Source: Saprospira sp. CCB-QB6 (lineage in GTDB: Bacteria; Bacteroidota; Bacteroidia; Chitinophagales; Saprospiraceae). Taken from it: a stretch of 64,000 nt of DNA. Each line of letters begins with the position of its first letter. Within the stretch, counting starts at the first letter, position 1. The notes beneath the pieces were generated by a model. It was given only the letters and a program-made list of their open reading frames with translations, searched no databases and was not told where the DNA came from. The stretch covers positions 3,129,501 to 3,193,500 of the forward strand of contig NZ_CP116808.1 in the NCBI RefSeq assembly GCF_028464065.1, read 5' to 3'. Positions 51,403 through 60,578 of the stretch are shown piece by piece. The translations under genes were made by a program, and so were the position numbers.

Positions 51403-53544
51403 TTATTCGGATTTCTTTTTTTGTTCTTCGGGGTATTCTATGCGAACATGCTGGATGCTTCTAAGCATTTTCTTGAATACCGCTTTAATTTGGTCGAGTT
51501 CTTTAAAGGTAATATTTGTGTTTTGCAATTGGCCCAGCTCTAACTTGAACTTAACAATTTTGTCCACTAGCTGGTCAATATCTTGGCCTGTGGGGTTTTT
51601 CAAGCTCTTAGAGGCCGCCTCAATAGAGTCGGCCAACATCAAGATGGCTTCTTCTTTATTTCGAGGGGCAGGTCCAGGGTAGGTAAAGTCTGCTGGATCT
51701 ACATCTAAGTCGGGATTCTCCTTTTGGTACATCCGATAGAAATATTCTACACGGGTGCTGCCGTGATGCGTGGCGATAAAATCGACTAAAGCCCTCGGTA
51801 AGCGATATTTTCTGGCCAATTTGACGCCCTCGGTTACATGCCCAATAATTATGGCTGCACTTTCTTTATAGCTTAATTCTTCATGCGGATTATATTGGTT
51901 TTGGTTCTCTATAAAGTAAGGTGGGTTGAGCATCTTTCCAATATCGTGATAGAGAGCGCCTACTTTGACGAGTAGGGCATTTCCACCTACTTCTGAGCAA
52001 GCGGCTTCGGCTAAGTTGGCGACCTGCAAGGAGTGCTGCATAGTGCCTGGTGCTTTGAGCGATAGTTCTTTGAGTAAGGGCTTGTTGAGGTCTGAAAGTT
52101 CTACTAAGGTAATTTCAGAGATGAGCCCAAAGATGCGTTCTAGCAAAGGAATCAAAGGGTAGGTGAGTAGGGTCAAAAAGACGTTAAAGCTAATCCAGCC
52201 CAAGTTGCCCCATTCTACGCCCTCTTCAATCAAGCGGCCATCTTCGGCCAAAACAGGCGAAAAGGCGCCTTTGTGAATGAGCTCTAGCCCAAGGTAACAA
52301 GCGGCATAGGCTATTCCGATATAGAGGACCGCAAAAAAGAAGTCGGTCAAATAACGGGTTTTGCGTTTGGTCAATACGGCCACCATACCCACAATAATCT
52401 GGACCAAAATAAACTGATAATCCAAAGAGAGCAGCATACTCGCAATCAGAATGATTACGATATGCGTAAAGAGCGCCATCTGAGCCGAGAAAAAGTTCTT
52501 AATGACAATGGGAACAATACAAAAGGGAATCAGATAAGAGCTCAATTCTGGCAATTGATCTACAGCAAAAGATAGGTAAGAATAACCTGCAATAAAGACC
52601 AAAATAAGGCTCAAATGCTGGTTGTTGTGAAAGAGATCTGGCGAATAGGTTCGCATGAAAATGCTAAAAATGGCAATCAAGGCCAAGGTCAAAAGCAAAT
52701 AACCCAAATAAATCAAAAAGCCATTTTTATGCTGATTGATTTCTTGGTCATATTTCTCTTTATAAGAAATGAGCTTGGCATAAGCACTAGAATCTACCAA
52801 TTCATTTCGTCGAATAATCAACTCGCCAGCATTGACCATTCCTCTAGTGAGCGAAATATTATCAATGGCTAGGGCTTTGTTTTTGGCCGTCAGGGCCATA
52901 TCATAAGTAATATCCGCTTGTGCCATTAGGCTATCGAGCAGGGCCAAAAGAAGCTCGGTTTGCTCCGAGCTTTGTGGCATTTTGCCCAAACTGTCTACTA
53001 CAATCTGGGCGGCCTCCCGCTGCGAAAGAAAGTCTAAAGCCTGATGTTCGCCTAATTCTACTTGTTGTTCAATTAAGCGAAATTGCAGCTCTTTGCCCTC
53101 TGCCTGATGCTGGGCCGCCAACTCTATAATATGTTTTGTATAGGTTTTTTGCAGCAATCCTTGCCCCAAGTCTTGGGCCTGACTACTATCAATTAAGGCC
53201 TGCAGACTATCGTCCAATTCTTGGTAACGCTGCGCAAAAGCCGCTTCAAAACTAGCAATTTGCTGCTTGCCCAACTCCGTATTTAAGCGATAATAAGGCA
53301 TGAAATCCTTGGCCAAATACTCCTTTTCTTGGGCCAAAATATTGTCCGATTTCTTGATCGGAAAGGCAAAAGGCGCCCTCAAATCTTCATATCGCCAGCT
53401 TTCTCCAGGCTCAAAGTTATAATCCAAACGGATGTTGTTTGGAAAAAAGAGGCTGATAAATAAAACTAGCGCCCCTAGCAAAACATAGCGCACAATATGC
53501 GGAATGGTTTGTAGGTATTGCTGTATCGCATTTTTCTTCTTCAT
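51403..53544 (-). CDS. pgpH: PgpH-type membrane HD phosphodiesterase (7TM-HD)
   Basis: An inner-membrane protein, 713 residues, likely hydrolysing cyclic di-AMP. The N-terminal helix (about residues 17-38) is followed by a large extracytoplasmic domain (about 40-275, charged and Gln-rich), then seven membrane helices at about 285-485. The cytosolic HD domain comes last: LYHDIGKMLNPPYFIENQ near residue 530 and FIATHHGSTRVEYFYRMY near 590, with histidines and aspartates complete. The order extracellular domain-7TM-HD defines the 7TMR-HDED/PgpH family. ATG 53544 places a short basic MKKKNAIQQYLQ before the first helix; a longer frame exists but is not plausible. First gene of the pgpH-GNAT-surE-membrane protein unit. 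Confidence 0.92.
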   Translation of the reverse strand: MKKKNAIQQYLQTIPHIVRYVLLGALVLFISLFFPNNIRLDYNFEPGESWRYEDLRAPFAFPIKKSDNILAQEKEYLAKDFMPYYRLNTELGKQQIASFEAAFAQRYQELDDSLQALIDSSQAQDLGQGLLQKTYTKHIIELAAQHQAEGKELQFRLIEQQVELGEHQALDFLSQREAAQIVVDSLGKMPQSSEQTELLLALLDSLMAQADITYDMALTAKNKALAIDNISLTRGMVNAGELIIRRNELVDSSAYAKLISYKEKYDQEINQHKNGFLIYLGYLLLTLALIAIFSIFMRTYSPDLFHNNQHLSLILVFIAGYSYLSFAVDQLPELSSYLIPFCIVPIVIKNFFSAQMALFTHIVIILIASMLLSLDYQFILVQIIVGMVAVLTKRKTRYLTDFFFAVLYIGIAYAACYLGLELIHKGAFSPVLAEDGRLIEEGVEWGNLGWISFNVFLTLLTYPLIPLLERIFGLISEITLVELSDLNKPLLKELSLKAPGTMQHSLQVANLAEAACSEVGGNALLVKVGALYHDIGKMLNPPYFIENQNQYNPHEELSYKESAAIIIGHVTEGVKLARKYRLPRALVDFIATHHGSTRVEYFYRMYQKENPDLDVDPADFTYPGPAPRNKEEAILMLADSIEAASKSLKNPTGQDIDQLVDKIVKFKLELGQLQNTNITFKELDQIKAVFKKMLRSIQHVRIEYPEEQKKKSE

Positions 53545-53614
53545 AATTGTTTTTTGCAGTCTGGCCAAAATACAAAGATTCAATGGCTTTGCTGATCGCT
53601 CTTCTGTTTTTTTT

Positions 53615-53742
53615 GGGGCCCGCGGCCAGCTAAGCTGGCCGCCGCTATGCTTCGCGGCTCGCTCTTCGCTCGGCCCTTCGCTTTTTCGCTGCGCTCAAAA
53701 GCTCGGTCTGGCCTGCGGCCACCGCTGCGCAGCGCTGGGCCC
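53615..53742 (+). repeat. GC-rich intergenic structured repeat, copy 18 (GGGGCCC end type)
   Basis: The third end type. Hairpin 1 is GGCCAGC/GCTGGCC, hairpin 2 an A/T-rich stem (CGCTTTT..AAAAGCTCG) and hairpin 3 GGCC/GGCC. It ends CAGCGCTGGGCC. Paired tail to tail with copy 19 across a terminator. Confidence 0.85.
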
Positions 53743-53756
53743 GCCCGATGAGCACA

Positions 53757-53787
53757 TAAAAAAGCCAGCGCTCTTCAGAGCGCTGGC
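53757..53787 (-). terminator. Terminator between repeat copies 18 and 19
   Basis: A stem GCCAGCGCTCT/AGAGCGCTGGC with a 2-base loop, followed on the minus strand by six T. It is the likely end of the FG-GAP gene pair, so copy 19 lies inside that transcript. Confidence 0.85.
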
Positions 53788-53830
53788 CAAGTTGGTCCAT
53801 TTGTGCAGTTAAGCTGAGGGGCTCGCCCAG

Positions 53831-53975
53831 CAGGCGGCTTAACAGCCGCCTAATCGGCTGAGGGGCTGGAGCAGGGCCGCCGCAGGCGGCAGACCAAGGC
53901 GCCATCGGCGACGCAGGGCCGAGCGAGCAGCGAGCTGCGCAATGGCCCGACCCGCCCGCAGGGCGGGGCAGCCCC
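53831..53975 (-). repeat. GC-rich intergenic structured repeat, copy 19 (GGGGCTG end type)
   Basis: The GGGGCTG end lies 7 bp from the stop of the FG-GAP gene. Hairpin 1 is CCGCCC/GGGCGG, hairpin 2 GTCGCC/GGCGCC-like and hairpin 3 CCGCC/GGCGG. The closing part reads CAGCCCCTCAGCC, followed by the tail hairpin GGCGGC/GCCGCC. Confidence 0.85.
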
Positions 53976-53981
53976 AAATCA

Positions 53982-56213
53982 TTATCGAATAATTACTTTT
54001 TGTACTTCTTGTTGTCCTGTTTTGCTACGATACTGCAACAAATACTGCCCAGCAGGCAAGTCCTTCAACTGAAAGCTGCTAAACTGTTGTCCTTGGACCA
54101 GTTGCTGCTGCTCAATTAGGCGGCCCATGAGGTCAAACAAAAAGAGTTGTCCGCCCGCCTCTAGTGGGGCCTCCCATTTTACGACAAACTCGCCTTGGTT
54201 GGGGTTGGGGAAAAGGCTAAAGCTACTGCTTTGAAGGAGTTGAGTGATATTCGTTGTGGTATCTACATAAGAAGGGCGGTAAAAAGATAGCCCTCCGCGG
54301 ATGTTGCCAAGTACAAAATCACGTTCGCCATCTCCATCTAAGTCGGCAACGGCAATGCTGCTGTTGCGTCCCTGCCAAAAGCCCATAAAGTCTAGACTAA
54401 GGGTATCATAAAGCCCTGTGACATTGCCCTCAATATTGTTGAATTGTAGAATTTTGCCATCATCATGGCCCAAAAAGAGCTCAAAGTCAGTATCTATATC
54501 TACAAAATGAGGGGCGGCCAAGCTTCCCCCATAAGCCGTGAGATCAAAACCAAAGGCGTTGCTGCTGGGGCTGCTGGGAAAATCGGGGGTATTGGCATCT
54601 CCATCATTTTCGTAATAGTACATTCGACCAATGGCATTGCCCACAACTAAATCTAGGTCGCCATCTCGGTCCAAATCTACTAATTGAGGATAAGCTACGC
54701 TCCCCACATCAATGCCAGCAAAACTATCGATGCGATTGCCCCAAGTCATCGGTTGGTTGGCGCCTGCTGTATTTTCGATTAGGTCCAAAGTACCATCTAC
54801 CAAACCAATGAGAAGATCTTGGTCGCCATCGCCGTCAATATCGCCAAAAGTGGGGACAAAAGATTGTTCGCCTAGGCTACCCAAGCCTGCAAAGTCGCTG
54901 TTCATCAATTTAAAGGCGGGGGCTGTTGCTGTACCCACATTTTCATAGTAGTGTAAGCTAGTGCTAAACAGATTAAAGGTATCGGTAAAGGCGAAATGCC
55001 CAACAACTAGGTCCAAAAGGCCATCGGCATTAACATCTACAATACTGGGAAAACTGGTCATGCCCAAGTCAATCATTTCTCCCACCATAAAGTCTTTTTG
55101 CTGAAAGGCCAATTGTATAGTAGAATCGAGGCTATTGTTAAGGTAGAGCCAAGAAACAGAATCTGTTACCGCTTCTCCTGTGGCCAATTCGGTGGGCGTG
55201 GCAATCATGTCTTTATCGCCATCATTGTCTACATCTATAAAATAGCCAGCAGGATAGCTAAAGATATCTACAGGAATATCATAGCTGGGATAGCTGGCAT
55301 CCTGACTCACAAAAAGGAAGGTATCGTTAACGATTTCTGCGGTCAACATATTGAGGTGGTTTACACTCACATCGCCCATGAGCAGGTCCATTTTCTGATC
55401 GGCATTCCAGTCTACCAAGGTAACGGTAGAACCAATATGTCGTGGGTTAGCCATTCTCCCCCAATAAGGGTTGCCCGCACAACTATCTACGCCAGGGCTA
55501 AGCAAGGCCGTGTTGTCAAAACCACTTTCTGAGAACATGCCATGACATTCATGCTCTAGGACAAAATGTAGGGAGTCACAACCATAGCCATTATCTATAG
55601 AGGTATTGCGATAATAATACACATTTCGCTGAAAGGTAAAATCAAGCGTAAAAGCGGCAATATCTAGGTCGCCATCAAAGTCAATATCCTCAATAGCAGG
55701 AACATCGGGATTAAAGATAAAGATATCGCTCACTCCAAACTGCGGATGTGTATACTCCAATAAAGGATTAAAAAGGTCAAACTCTAATTCATTATCGGCA
55801 TTGTAGCGGCCTTTATATACCCCAATTCCCCCAGAGGTAAAGGGGGGCTGATTGAAGAAAAAGAGGTCCGCAATTCCATCGCAGTTGAAGTCGCGGGCCA
55901 ACATAAAGTTGCGGGTTCCCTGCGGAAAGTTCTTTTGGTATTGGGGCGCATACTTGTAGTTAATCTCATTGGGGCCACCCTCATTGAGGAAGGTTAAGGC
56001 AATTTGCCCAGAACGGTCATAGACCAATAGGTCCATTTTACCGTCATTGTTCAAATCTAACTCAGAGTACTGTGGGGTGTTTAACCCACCCAGCGCTCCA
56101 TAAATTAAGCTGTCCCCATTGCTGTTAATTACAGGGGGCAACCAAGGCTCTACAGTTTGGCCAAAGCTAAGGCCAGCAAAGAGCAAAAAAGGGAGTACGA
56201 GCAGTTTATGCAT
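53982..56213 (-). CDS. Secreted FG-GAP/VCBS repeat protein with T9SS domain (paralogue 1)
   Basis: A 743-residue exported protein. The signal peptide is residues 1-18. About seven FG-GAP/VCBS-type repeats with calcium-binding D-x-D-x-D-G loops follow (for example LDLNNDGKMDLLVYD near 55, DINFDGDLDIAA-like near 180, DVNADGLLDLVVGH near 395, DIDGDGDQDLLIGL near 460, DLDRDGDLDLVVGN near 515, DLDGDGERDFVLGN near 630), forming a beta-propeller. A T9SS sorting domain ends it (FSLFPNPNQGEFVVKW, LKDLPAGQYLLQYR). Such propellers bind ligands or scaffold other proteins; the role here is unknown. It is 41 bp downstream of a close paralogue on the same strand, which implies tandem duplication and co-transcription. 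Confidence 0.9.
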   Translation of the reverse strand: MHKLLVLPFLLFAGLSFGQTVEPWLPPVINSNGDSLIYGALGGLNTPQYSELDLNNDGKMDLLVYDRSGQIALTFLNEGGPNEINYKYAPQYQKNFPQGTRNFMLARDFNCDGIADLFFFNQPPFTSGGIGVYKGRYNADNELEFDLFNPLLEYTHPQFGVSDIFIFNPDVPAIEDIDFDGDLDIAAFTLDFTFQRNVYYYRNTSIDNGYGCDSLHFVLEHECHGMFSESGFDNTALLSPGVDSCAGNPYWGRMANPRHIGSTVTLVDWNADQKMDLLMGDVSVNHLNMLTAEIVNDTFLFVSQDASYPSYDIPVDIFSYPAGYFIDVDNDGDKDMIATPTELATGEAVTDSVSWLYLNNSLDSTIQLAFQQKDFMVGEMIDLGMTSFPSIVDVNADGLLDLVVGHFAFTDTFNLFSTSLHYYENVGTATAPAFKLMNSDFAGLGSLGEQSFVPTFGDIDGDGDQDLLIGLVDGTLDLIENTAGANQPMTWGNRIDSFAGIDVGSVAYPQLVDLDRDGDLDLVVGNAIGRMYYYENDGDANTPDFPSSPSSNAFGFDLTAYGGSLAAPHFVDIDTDFELFLGHDDGKILQFNNIEGNVTGLYDTLSLDFMGFWQGRNSSIAVADLDGDGERDFVLGNIRGGLSFYRPSYVDTTTNITQLLQSSSFSLFPNPNQGEFVVKWEAPLEAGGQLFLFDLMGRLIEQQQLVQGQQFSSFQLKDLPAGQYLLQYRSKTGQQEVQKVIIR

Positions 56214-56254
56214 AATGCAACTATTTTTATATGACTTAGTAGATAAGTTCTATT

Positions 56255-58444
56255 TTAATATATAACAAGAATCTGAGAATATAGGCTGCCTTGATTATTA
56301 GATACCGTTAAAATGTATTGACCAGCAGGAAATCCCCTAAGATCTAATTGCTTATTGTTCACCTCCTCTTGATAGACCAATTGACCCAATTGATTATAAA
56401 CCTTAAGCTGGTCTGCAGTTAATGTTTCAGGCCAATCTAGCTGGAAGATCCCTCGGCTAGGGTTGGGCCAAATCTTTAGTGTTTGCTTTTGGGCCAAGGG
56501 CCTCGTACTACTTGTCAAATCATAGTAGAGCTTAATCCCCCCTCTTCGATTCCCGATGAAGAAGGTCTCTTGCCCCGCCCCAAAACGATTGCTAACGGCC
56601 AGAGCTGACTGCCAACCCTCATCAATTTGGTCTAATGGATGACTGATTCTGCGATAAGTCCCCAAAATGTTTTGCGCTATACTATCATAACTCCAAATTT
56701 CCCCACTTTGGCTGCCCACAAATAAGACATATTCCTGCCCTCGGTCCAAAAAGAAGGGGGCAGAATTACCTTCGGTAAAGCCCGCCTGACGAGTATCTAT
56801 AAAGCCCAAACTATTAGTCGTTGGACTAGCCGCATATTGGGCCTGACTACTATCCCCTGTATTCTCAAAGTAGTTGATGTTTCCATTTTTCTCTCCACAA
56901 ACAAGGTCAAAGTCTCCATCTCGATCCAAATCTACCCACTGCGGATGCGCATTCTGCCCCACATCTATTCCCTGATAGGGAAAGGGGACCGATAGCTGTG
57001 GTGCTTGTGCTGAGCCCGTATTCTGCAAGAAGTACAATTGCCCATCATCCAAACCGACTAGGAGGTCCAAGTCGCCATCGGCATCTATATCGGCTGCGGT
57101 AGGAACCAAACGATGTAAGTTGTACTGCTGCAATTGGCCCAAATCATCGCTCTGCTGTCTAAAGCTTGGTTGAGCATCGGTCCCCTGGTTTTCAAAGTAC
57201 CAAAGCCCTGCTGTATAGTTATTGCCTGTCTGATAGCTGCCATAATGCCCCAGAATGAGGTCCTGATCGCCATCGTCATCCCAATCGACCAAAAGCGGAA
57301 AGGCATTGGTCCCCAAATCTAACATCTCTTCAATCAGAAAATGATTGCTCTGCAACTGTAGCTGTGGCTGATTGTTACTGCCAGTATTTTTGTAAAACAA
57401 TAAACTGCGGTCCTCCGAGGCAAAGTCTCTATTGCTCGTGGCCAAGAAGTCCTTTAACCCATCGCCATCTACATCCTCATAAAAGGCGGCAGGAAAAACC
57501 TCTACCTGAGCGGCCTGCCCCGTCGGAAAGTTTACATTCTGTTGGTCAAACCAAGCGGTATCCTGCTGTCCCGCATTGCGCAAAGCGATGAGGTTGGGAA
57601 AAGACAGATCGCCCAAAATGAGGTCCTTATCTTGGTCCCCATCCAAGTCTAAGCTGAGCAGGCTAGAGCCCGCATGACGGCCCGACTGTGGTCGCAAGGC
57701 TGTCCAACCCGCCCAATTCGAGCAGCTATCTATTCTGGGACTCAAATCGAGTGCTGCTTGTAAACCGCTTTCATACGCTCGGCCCCAACAATTATCGGCC
57801 AAGATAAAATGGAGACTATCGCAAGCATGGCCCGCTTCTATAGATTGGTTTTTAAAGTATTCAATATAGCCCCCAGAAGGGTTAAAGGTCAATATATCCA
57901 AATCTCCATCTCCATCAATATCATCAATAGCGGGGATGTCTATGGTGCTGAGAAAAATGTTTTCTTGCTGCCCTTGAGCTGTCTGATAAAAAAGCCGCTG
58001 CCCTGTTGTGGACCAACCCACTTGGCCTGCCAAATTGGGGAGACCGGTATAGACGACGATCCCCGTTTGTCCCAAAATTGGATCTTGGAAGTAGCTAAAG
58101 AGGTCGGGAATCCCATCGCAATTATAGTCTCGAACCAGCATAAAGTATTGCAATTCAGTTAAAGGGAAGCGGGAGCTAAGCGCTGGCCGCGGCAAATAAC
58201 TTCCATCGGCCTGCAAACTATAAATATCAATAGTTTGGCCCACCCGATCAAAGAGAATGAGCTCATCGGCTTGGTCGCCATCCAAATCGGCCATAGAGAT
58301 TTGTGGGGAGTTGAGGCCCCCTTGCCAAGCCAAATCTAGGGCCTGTCCATTGGTCCCAATGAGTGGGAAATTGGCTTGGGGAAGTTGCGCCCATAGCGCT
58401 CCCGATAGCCATAAGCAGAGGAATAATAAGCGATTTTTCATCAT
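56255..58444 (-). CDS. Secreted FG-GAP/VCBS repeat protein with T9SS domain (paralogue 2)
   Basis: A 730-residue exported protein. The signal peptide is residues 1-21 (ALWAQ). FG-GAP/VCBS repeats with D-x-D-G loops run through most of the chain (MADLDGDQADELILFD near 45, DIDGDGDLDILTFN near 170, DLDGDQDKDLILGDL near 255, DWDDDGDQDLILGH near 385, DIDADGDLDLLVGL near 450, DLDRDGDFDLVCGE near 505). A T9SS sorting domain closes it (LKIWPNPSRGIFQLDW, LRGFPAGQYILTV). Architecture and cysteine placement (NHACDSLHFILADNCWGRAYESGL-like segment near 210) match the downstream gene, so the two arose by duplication but have diverged widely. ATG 58444 is chosen; a longer frame would run into a repeat element. 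Confidence 0.9.
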   Translation of the reverse strand: MMKNRLLFLCLWLSGALWAQLPQANFPLIGTNGQALDLAWQGGLNSPQISMADLDGDQADELILFDRVGQTIDIYSLQADGSYLPRPALSSRFPLTELQYFMLVRDYNCDGIPDLFSYFQDPILGQTGIVVYTGLPNLAGQVGWSTTGQRLFYQTAQGQQENIFLSTIDIPAIDDIDGDGDLDILTFNPSGGYIEYFKNQSIEAGHACDSLHFILADNCWGRAYESGLQAALDLSPRIDSCSNWAGWTALRPQSGRHAGSSLLSLDLDGDQDKDLILGDLSFPNLIALRNAGQQDTAWFDQQNVNFPTGQAAQVEVFPAAFYEDVDGDGLKDFLATSNRDFASEDRSLLFYKNTGSNNQPQLQLQSNHFLIEEMLDLGTNAFPLLVDWDDDGDQDLILGHYGSYQTGNNYTAGLWYFENQGTDAQPSFRQQSDDLGQLQQYNLHRLVPTAADIDADGDLDLLVGLDDGQLYFLQNTGSAQAPQLSVPFPYQGIDVGQNAHPQWVDLDRDGDFDLVCGEKNGNINYFENTGDSSQAQYAASPTTNSLGFIDTRQAGFTEGNSAPFFLDRGQEYVLFVGSQSGEIWSYDSIAQNILGTYRRISHPLDQIDEGWQSALAVSNRFGAGQETFFIGNRRGGIKLYYDLTSSTRPLAQKQTLKIWPNPSRGIFQLDWPETLTADQLKVYNQLGQLVYQEEVNNKQLDLRGFPAGQYILTVSNNQGSLYSQILVIY

Positions 58445-58476
58445 CTTTCTGTGATTGCTTTTACTTTTCTTTTTTT

Positions 58477-58622
58477 GGGGCTGCCCCTCCCTATGGTCGG
58501 GTCGGGCCATTGCGCAGCTCGCAAGTCTGCTCGGCCCTGCGGCGCTAAAGCGCCTTGGTCTGCCGCCTTCGGCGGCCCTGCTCCAGCCCCTCAGCCGATG
58601 CGCTGGGGAAAGCCCCAGCGCA
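58477..58622 (+). repeat. GC-rich intergenic structured repeat, copy 20 (GGGGCTG end type)
   Basis: GGGGCTG end 33 bp before the start of the FG-GAP paralogue, pointing away. Hairpin 2 is GGCGC/GCGCC and hairpin 3 CCGCC/GGCGG. The closing CAGCCCCTCAGCC is followed by the tail hairpin GCGCTGGGG/CCCCAGCGC. Confidence 0.85.
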
Positions 58623-58724
58623 AAATGCTAGGGCTCGGCCATAATAGATAATAAGAATGAGGGTTTATCTTTTACAAATGGAGCCGCTCAGCCAGCTTGC
58701 TGGCTTTTCATCGGCTGATCGAGC

Positions 58725-58859
58725 GGGCCCAGCGCTGCGCAGCCGTGGCCCGCAGGGCCAGACCCAAGGCGAACGAAGTGAAGCCTGCAGGGCCGAGCAG
58801 GCTTGCGAGCGGCGCAGCATAGCGGCGGCCGCCCCTCTATAAAGGGCGGCCGCGGGCCC
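58725..58859 (-). repeat. GC-rich intergenic structured repeat, copy 21 (GGGGCCC-like end type)
   Basis: The GGGCCC end lies 7 bp from the stop of the 97-residue gene. Hairpin 1 is GGCCGCCC/GGGCGGCC, hairpin 2 GCAGGCTTC/GCCTTG-like and hairpin 3 GGCCC/GGGCC. It ends CAGCGCTGGGCCC. Tail to tail with copy 20. Confidence 0.85.
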
Positions 58860-58865
58860 AAAATC

Positions 58866-59159
58866 CTAATCTTGAGGGCAAGAACTCCAGATAGTTGGAA
58901 ATTCCGTTTTAGGAAAACTTTTGTCCAGATAATCCCAAGCTTGGGCATCTTGGGCCTTAATCTCCTGCCACCAGCTGGGGCTAAAGACTTGGCTGAGTTC
59001 CTCTCCATTCTTCTCCGCTTCTTTGAGTGCTTTTTGGACCAAAGCGCTCCAGTAAGCTTGTTTTTCCTCGGCCGTTTTGGCGGGATAGGTTTCGGACCAA
59101 AACAAATCGGTACTCTTCTTTAGCTTTTCAAGCCAATTGTTCTTTTTCTTTTCCTTCAT
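58866..59159 (-). CDS. Small hypothetical protein
   Basis: A 97-residue protein, Lys/Glu-rich, helical, with an aromatic-rich centre (FSPSWWQEIKAQDAQAWDYLDK). There is no signal peptide and I recognise no family. It is divergent from the outer-membrane protein gene (77 bp apart) and directly followed by repeat copy 21. Codon use is like that of its neighbours, so it is probably real. Confidence 0.6.
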   Translation of the reverse strand: MKEKKKNNWLEKLKKSTDLFWSETYPAKTAEEKQAYWSALVQKALKEAEKNGEELSQVFSPSWWQEIKAQDAQAWDYLDKSFPKTEFPTIWSSCPQD

Positions 59160-59172
59160 AGTGGTTATAAGT

Positions 59173-59180
59173 TATCTTTG
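59173..59180 (+). promoter_or_regulatory. Probable -7 box of the outer-membrane protein gene
   Basis: TATCTTTG matches TAnnTTTG, 56 bp before the ATG at 59237. It is followed by a perfect palindrome (59200-59217) in the leader. No good -33 TTTG is seen. Confidence 0.5.
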
Positions 59181-59199
59181 CGCAAGATAAAGAAATTCC

Positions 59200-59217
59200 T
59201 GGCGGCCATGGCCGCCA
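59200..59217. other. Leader palindrome TGGCGGCC/GGCCGCCA
   Basis: A perfect 18-bp palindrome 19 bp upstream of the start codon; with flanking bases it could fold into a longer hairpin in the 5' leader. It may affect translation of the outer-membrane protein gene. Confidence 0.5.
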
Positions 59218-59236
59218 AGGAGCAAAATAGCCTCTT

Positions 59237-60157
59237 ATGCGATTATTCATCAGCCTTCTATTTTTACTATTATTTGCGCCTAGCCTTTGGGCTTGTGATG
59301 TTTGTGGTAGTGGTGCCGGAGATAATGTTTTTGGCCTACTTCCCAATTATCGCAGCCGTTTTATGGGCCTGCGCTACCGTTTTCAAAAGTATTATACCGA
59401 ACATCCGCCCTATTTGTTGGAGGCGGGAGAGGGCCTAGAAGCTTGGGATTATTTGCAGCGGGCCGAAATCTGGGGCCGTTATGGTTTGCTCAAGAACCGT
59501 GTACAATTATTTGCGACCCTGCCTTATCAGCATTATAGTAATTATGAAAATGAGGTTTGGAGTTATAATCAGGGCCTAGGCGATGCCAGTGTGCAAGCCA
59601 ATATTACCCTTTATAATAATACGGATAGTGCGGAATATAAGCTGCGCCACTTCCTTCAACTTGGCTTTGGCCTCAAGTTGCCAACAGGCAGCTATCAACG
59701 CCAAAATGAGCATGGGGAACTATTGCCCGCCAACCTACAAATGGGAACAGGCTCTTGGGATATCCCGCTCATGTTGCTCTATAACTGGCAATATCGGAGC
59801 TGGGGTGGGGGCCTAGAAATGAGCTATACCCTCAATACTCGAGCGCCAGAGACCAATTATGCCTTTGGCGACCGTTGGAATACCAATCTATATGGCTTTT
59901 ATCGCCAGAAGATTAAGGGGAATTCTATTTCTTATCAGGCGGGCCTGCGCTATGAGTACCGCAATCCCGATTATCGGGGCAATATTCCCGAAGAGTTTAC
60001 TTATGGTTGGGCGCTTTGGGGCCGACTTGGAGCCGACCTCTTCTTACAAAATTATGCCTTTGGGTTAGAGGCCCAGCTCCCTATTCAGCAAGCCTTGGGA
60101 GAAGGTTATGTTTATGGCCGTTGGCAGGCCAGTCTTCGAGCCATTTATCTGTTCTAA
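59237..60157 (+). CDS. Putative outer-membrane beta-barrel protein with CDVCG motif
   Basis: A 306-residue exported protein. The signal peptide is residues 1-18 and the mature protein begins with CDVCGSGAG, a cysteine pair that could bind metal. The rest alternates aromatic and small residues in strands (FFQLGFGLKLPTGSY-like segments, SWGGGLEMSYTLNTRAP, ISYQAGLRYEYRNPDY) and ends in a terminal aromatic (ASLRAIYLF), typical of an outer-membrane barrel. In Bacteroidota, proteins starting CDVCGC often sit next to small lipoproteins, as here. The next gene is 12 bp downstream and probably co-transcribed. A metal-related transport role is an inference only. Confidence 0.7.
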   Translation: MRLFISLLFLLLFAPSLWACDVCGSGAGDNVFGLLPNYRSRFMGLRYRFQKYYTEHPPYLLEAGEGLEAWDYLQRAEIWGRYGLLKNRVQLFATLPYQHYSNYENEVWSYNQGLGDASVQANITLYNNTDSAEYKLRHFLQLGFGLKLPTGSYQRQNEHGELLPANLQMGTGSWDIPLMLLYNWQYRSWGGGLEMSYTLNTRAPETNYAFGDRWNTNLYGFYRQKIKGNSISYQAGLRYEYRNPDYRGNIPEEFTYGWALWGRLGADLFLQNYAFGLEAQLPIQQALGEGYVYGRWQASLRAIYLF

Positions 60158-60169
60158 AAAAATAATATT

Positions 60170-60565
60170 ATGCGCAATCTTATTCTGATTGGCCTACTGT
60201 TTAGCCTGAGTCTTTTTGCCTGTGAAAAAGCACCTGAGGCCCCCACTCAAGAGGAAGTAGAGAGCTTCTTATTAAGTCCAAGCCCTGGTGAGACCTTCCG
60301 AAGAGGTGAAGCCATTCAAATACAGGCTAATTTTTCTGCAGAAGACTGGGAAATGCACGGCTATGAGCTCTATGTCTTAGATACCAGCAATTACGATTTA
60401 CTATTTTCCGCTGGCCTGCACACTCATGAGGGCTTGCTTGAAATTGATACCAGTTGGGTGTATACCGATAGCCTGTCTAGAGCAGCAGAACTGGAAATCC
60501 GCTGTTATATTGATCATAAAGGCAATTATGTGCAGCAGATTGTCCCCATAACCTTAGTCCCTTAG
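60170..60565 (+). CDS. Small lipoprotein with Ig-like domain
   Basis: A 131-residue exported lipoprotein. The lipobox is SLFAC (Cys at about residue 18). The mature part is a beta-sandwich (PSPGETFRRGEAIQIQANFSA to ELEIRCYIDHKGNYVQQIVPITL), like the DUF4625-type lipoproteins I recall from Bacteroidota. Histidines in GLHTHEGLLEID and CYIDHKGN could bind metal. Its gene is 12 bp after the outer-membrane protein gene and the pair ends at a strong terminator, so they probably work together. No enzyme motif is seen. Confidence 0.7.
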   Translation: MRNLILIGLLFSLSLFACEKAPEAPTQEEVESFLLSPSPGETFRRGEAIQIQANFSAEDWEMHGYELYVLDTSNYDLLFSAGLHTHEGLLEIDTSWVYTDSLSRAAELEIRCYIDHKGNYVQQIVPITLVP

Positions 60566-60578
60566 TGGAAATGAAGCA

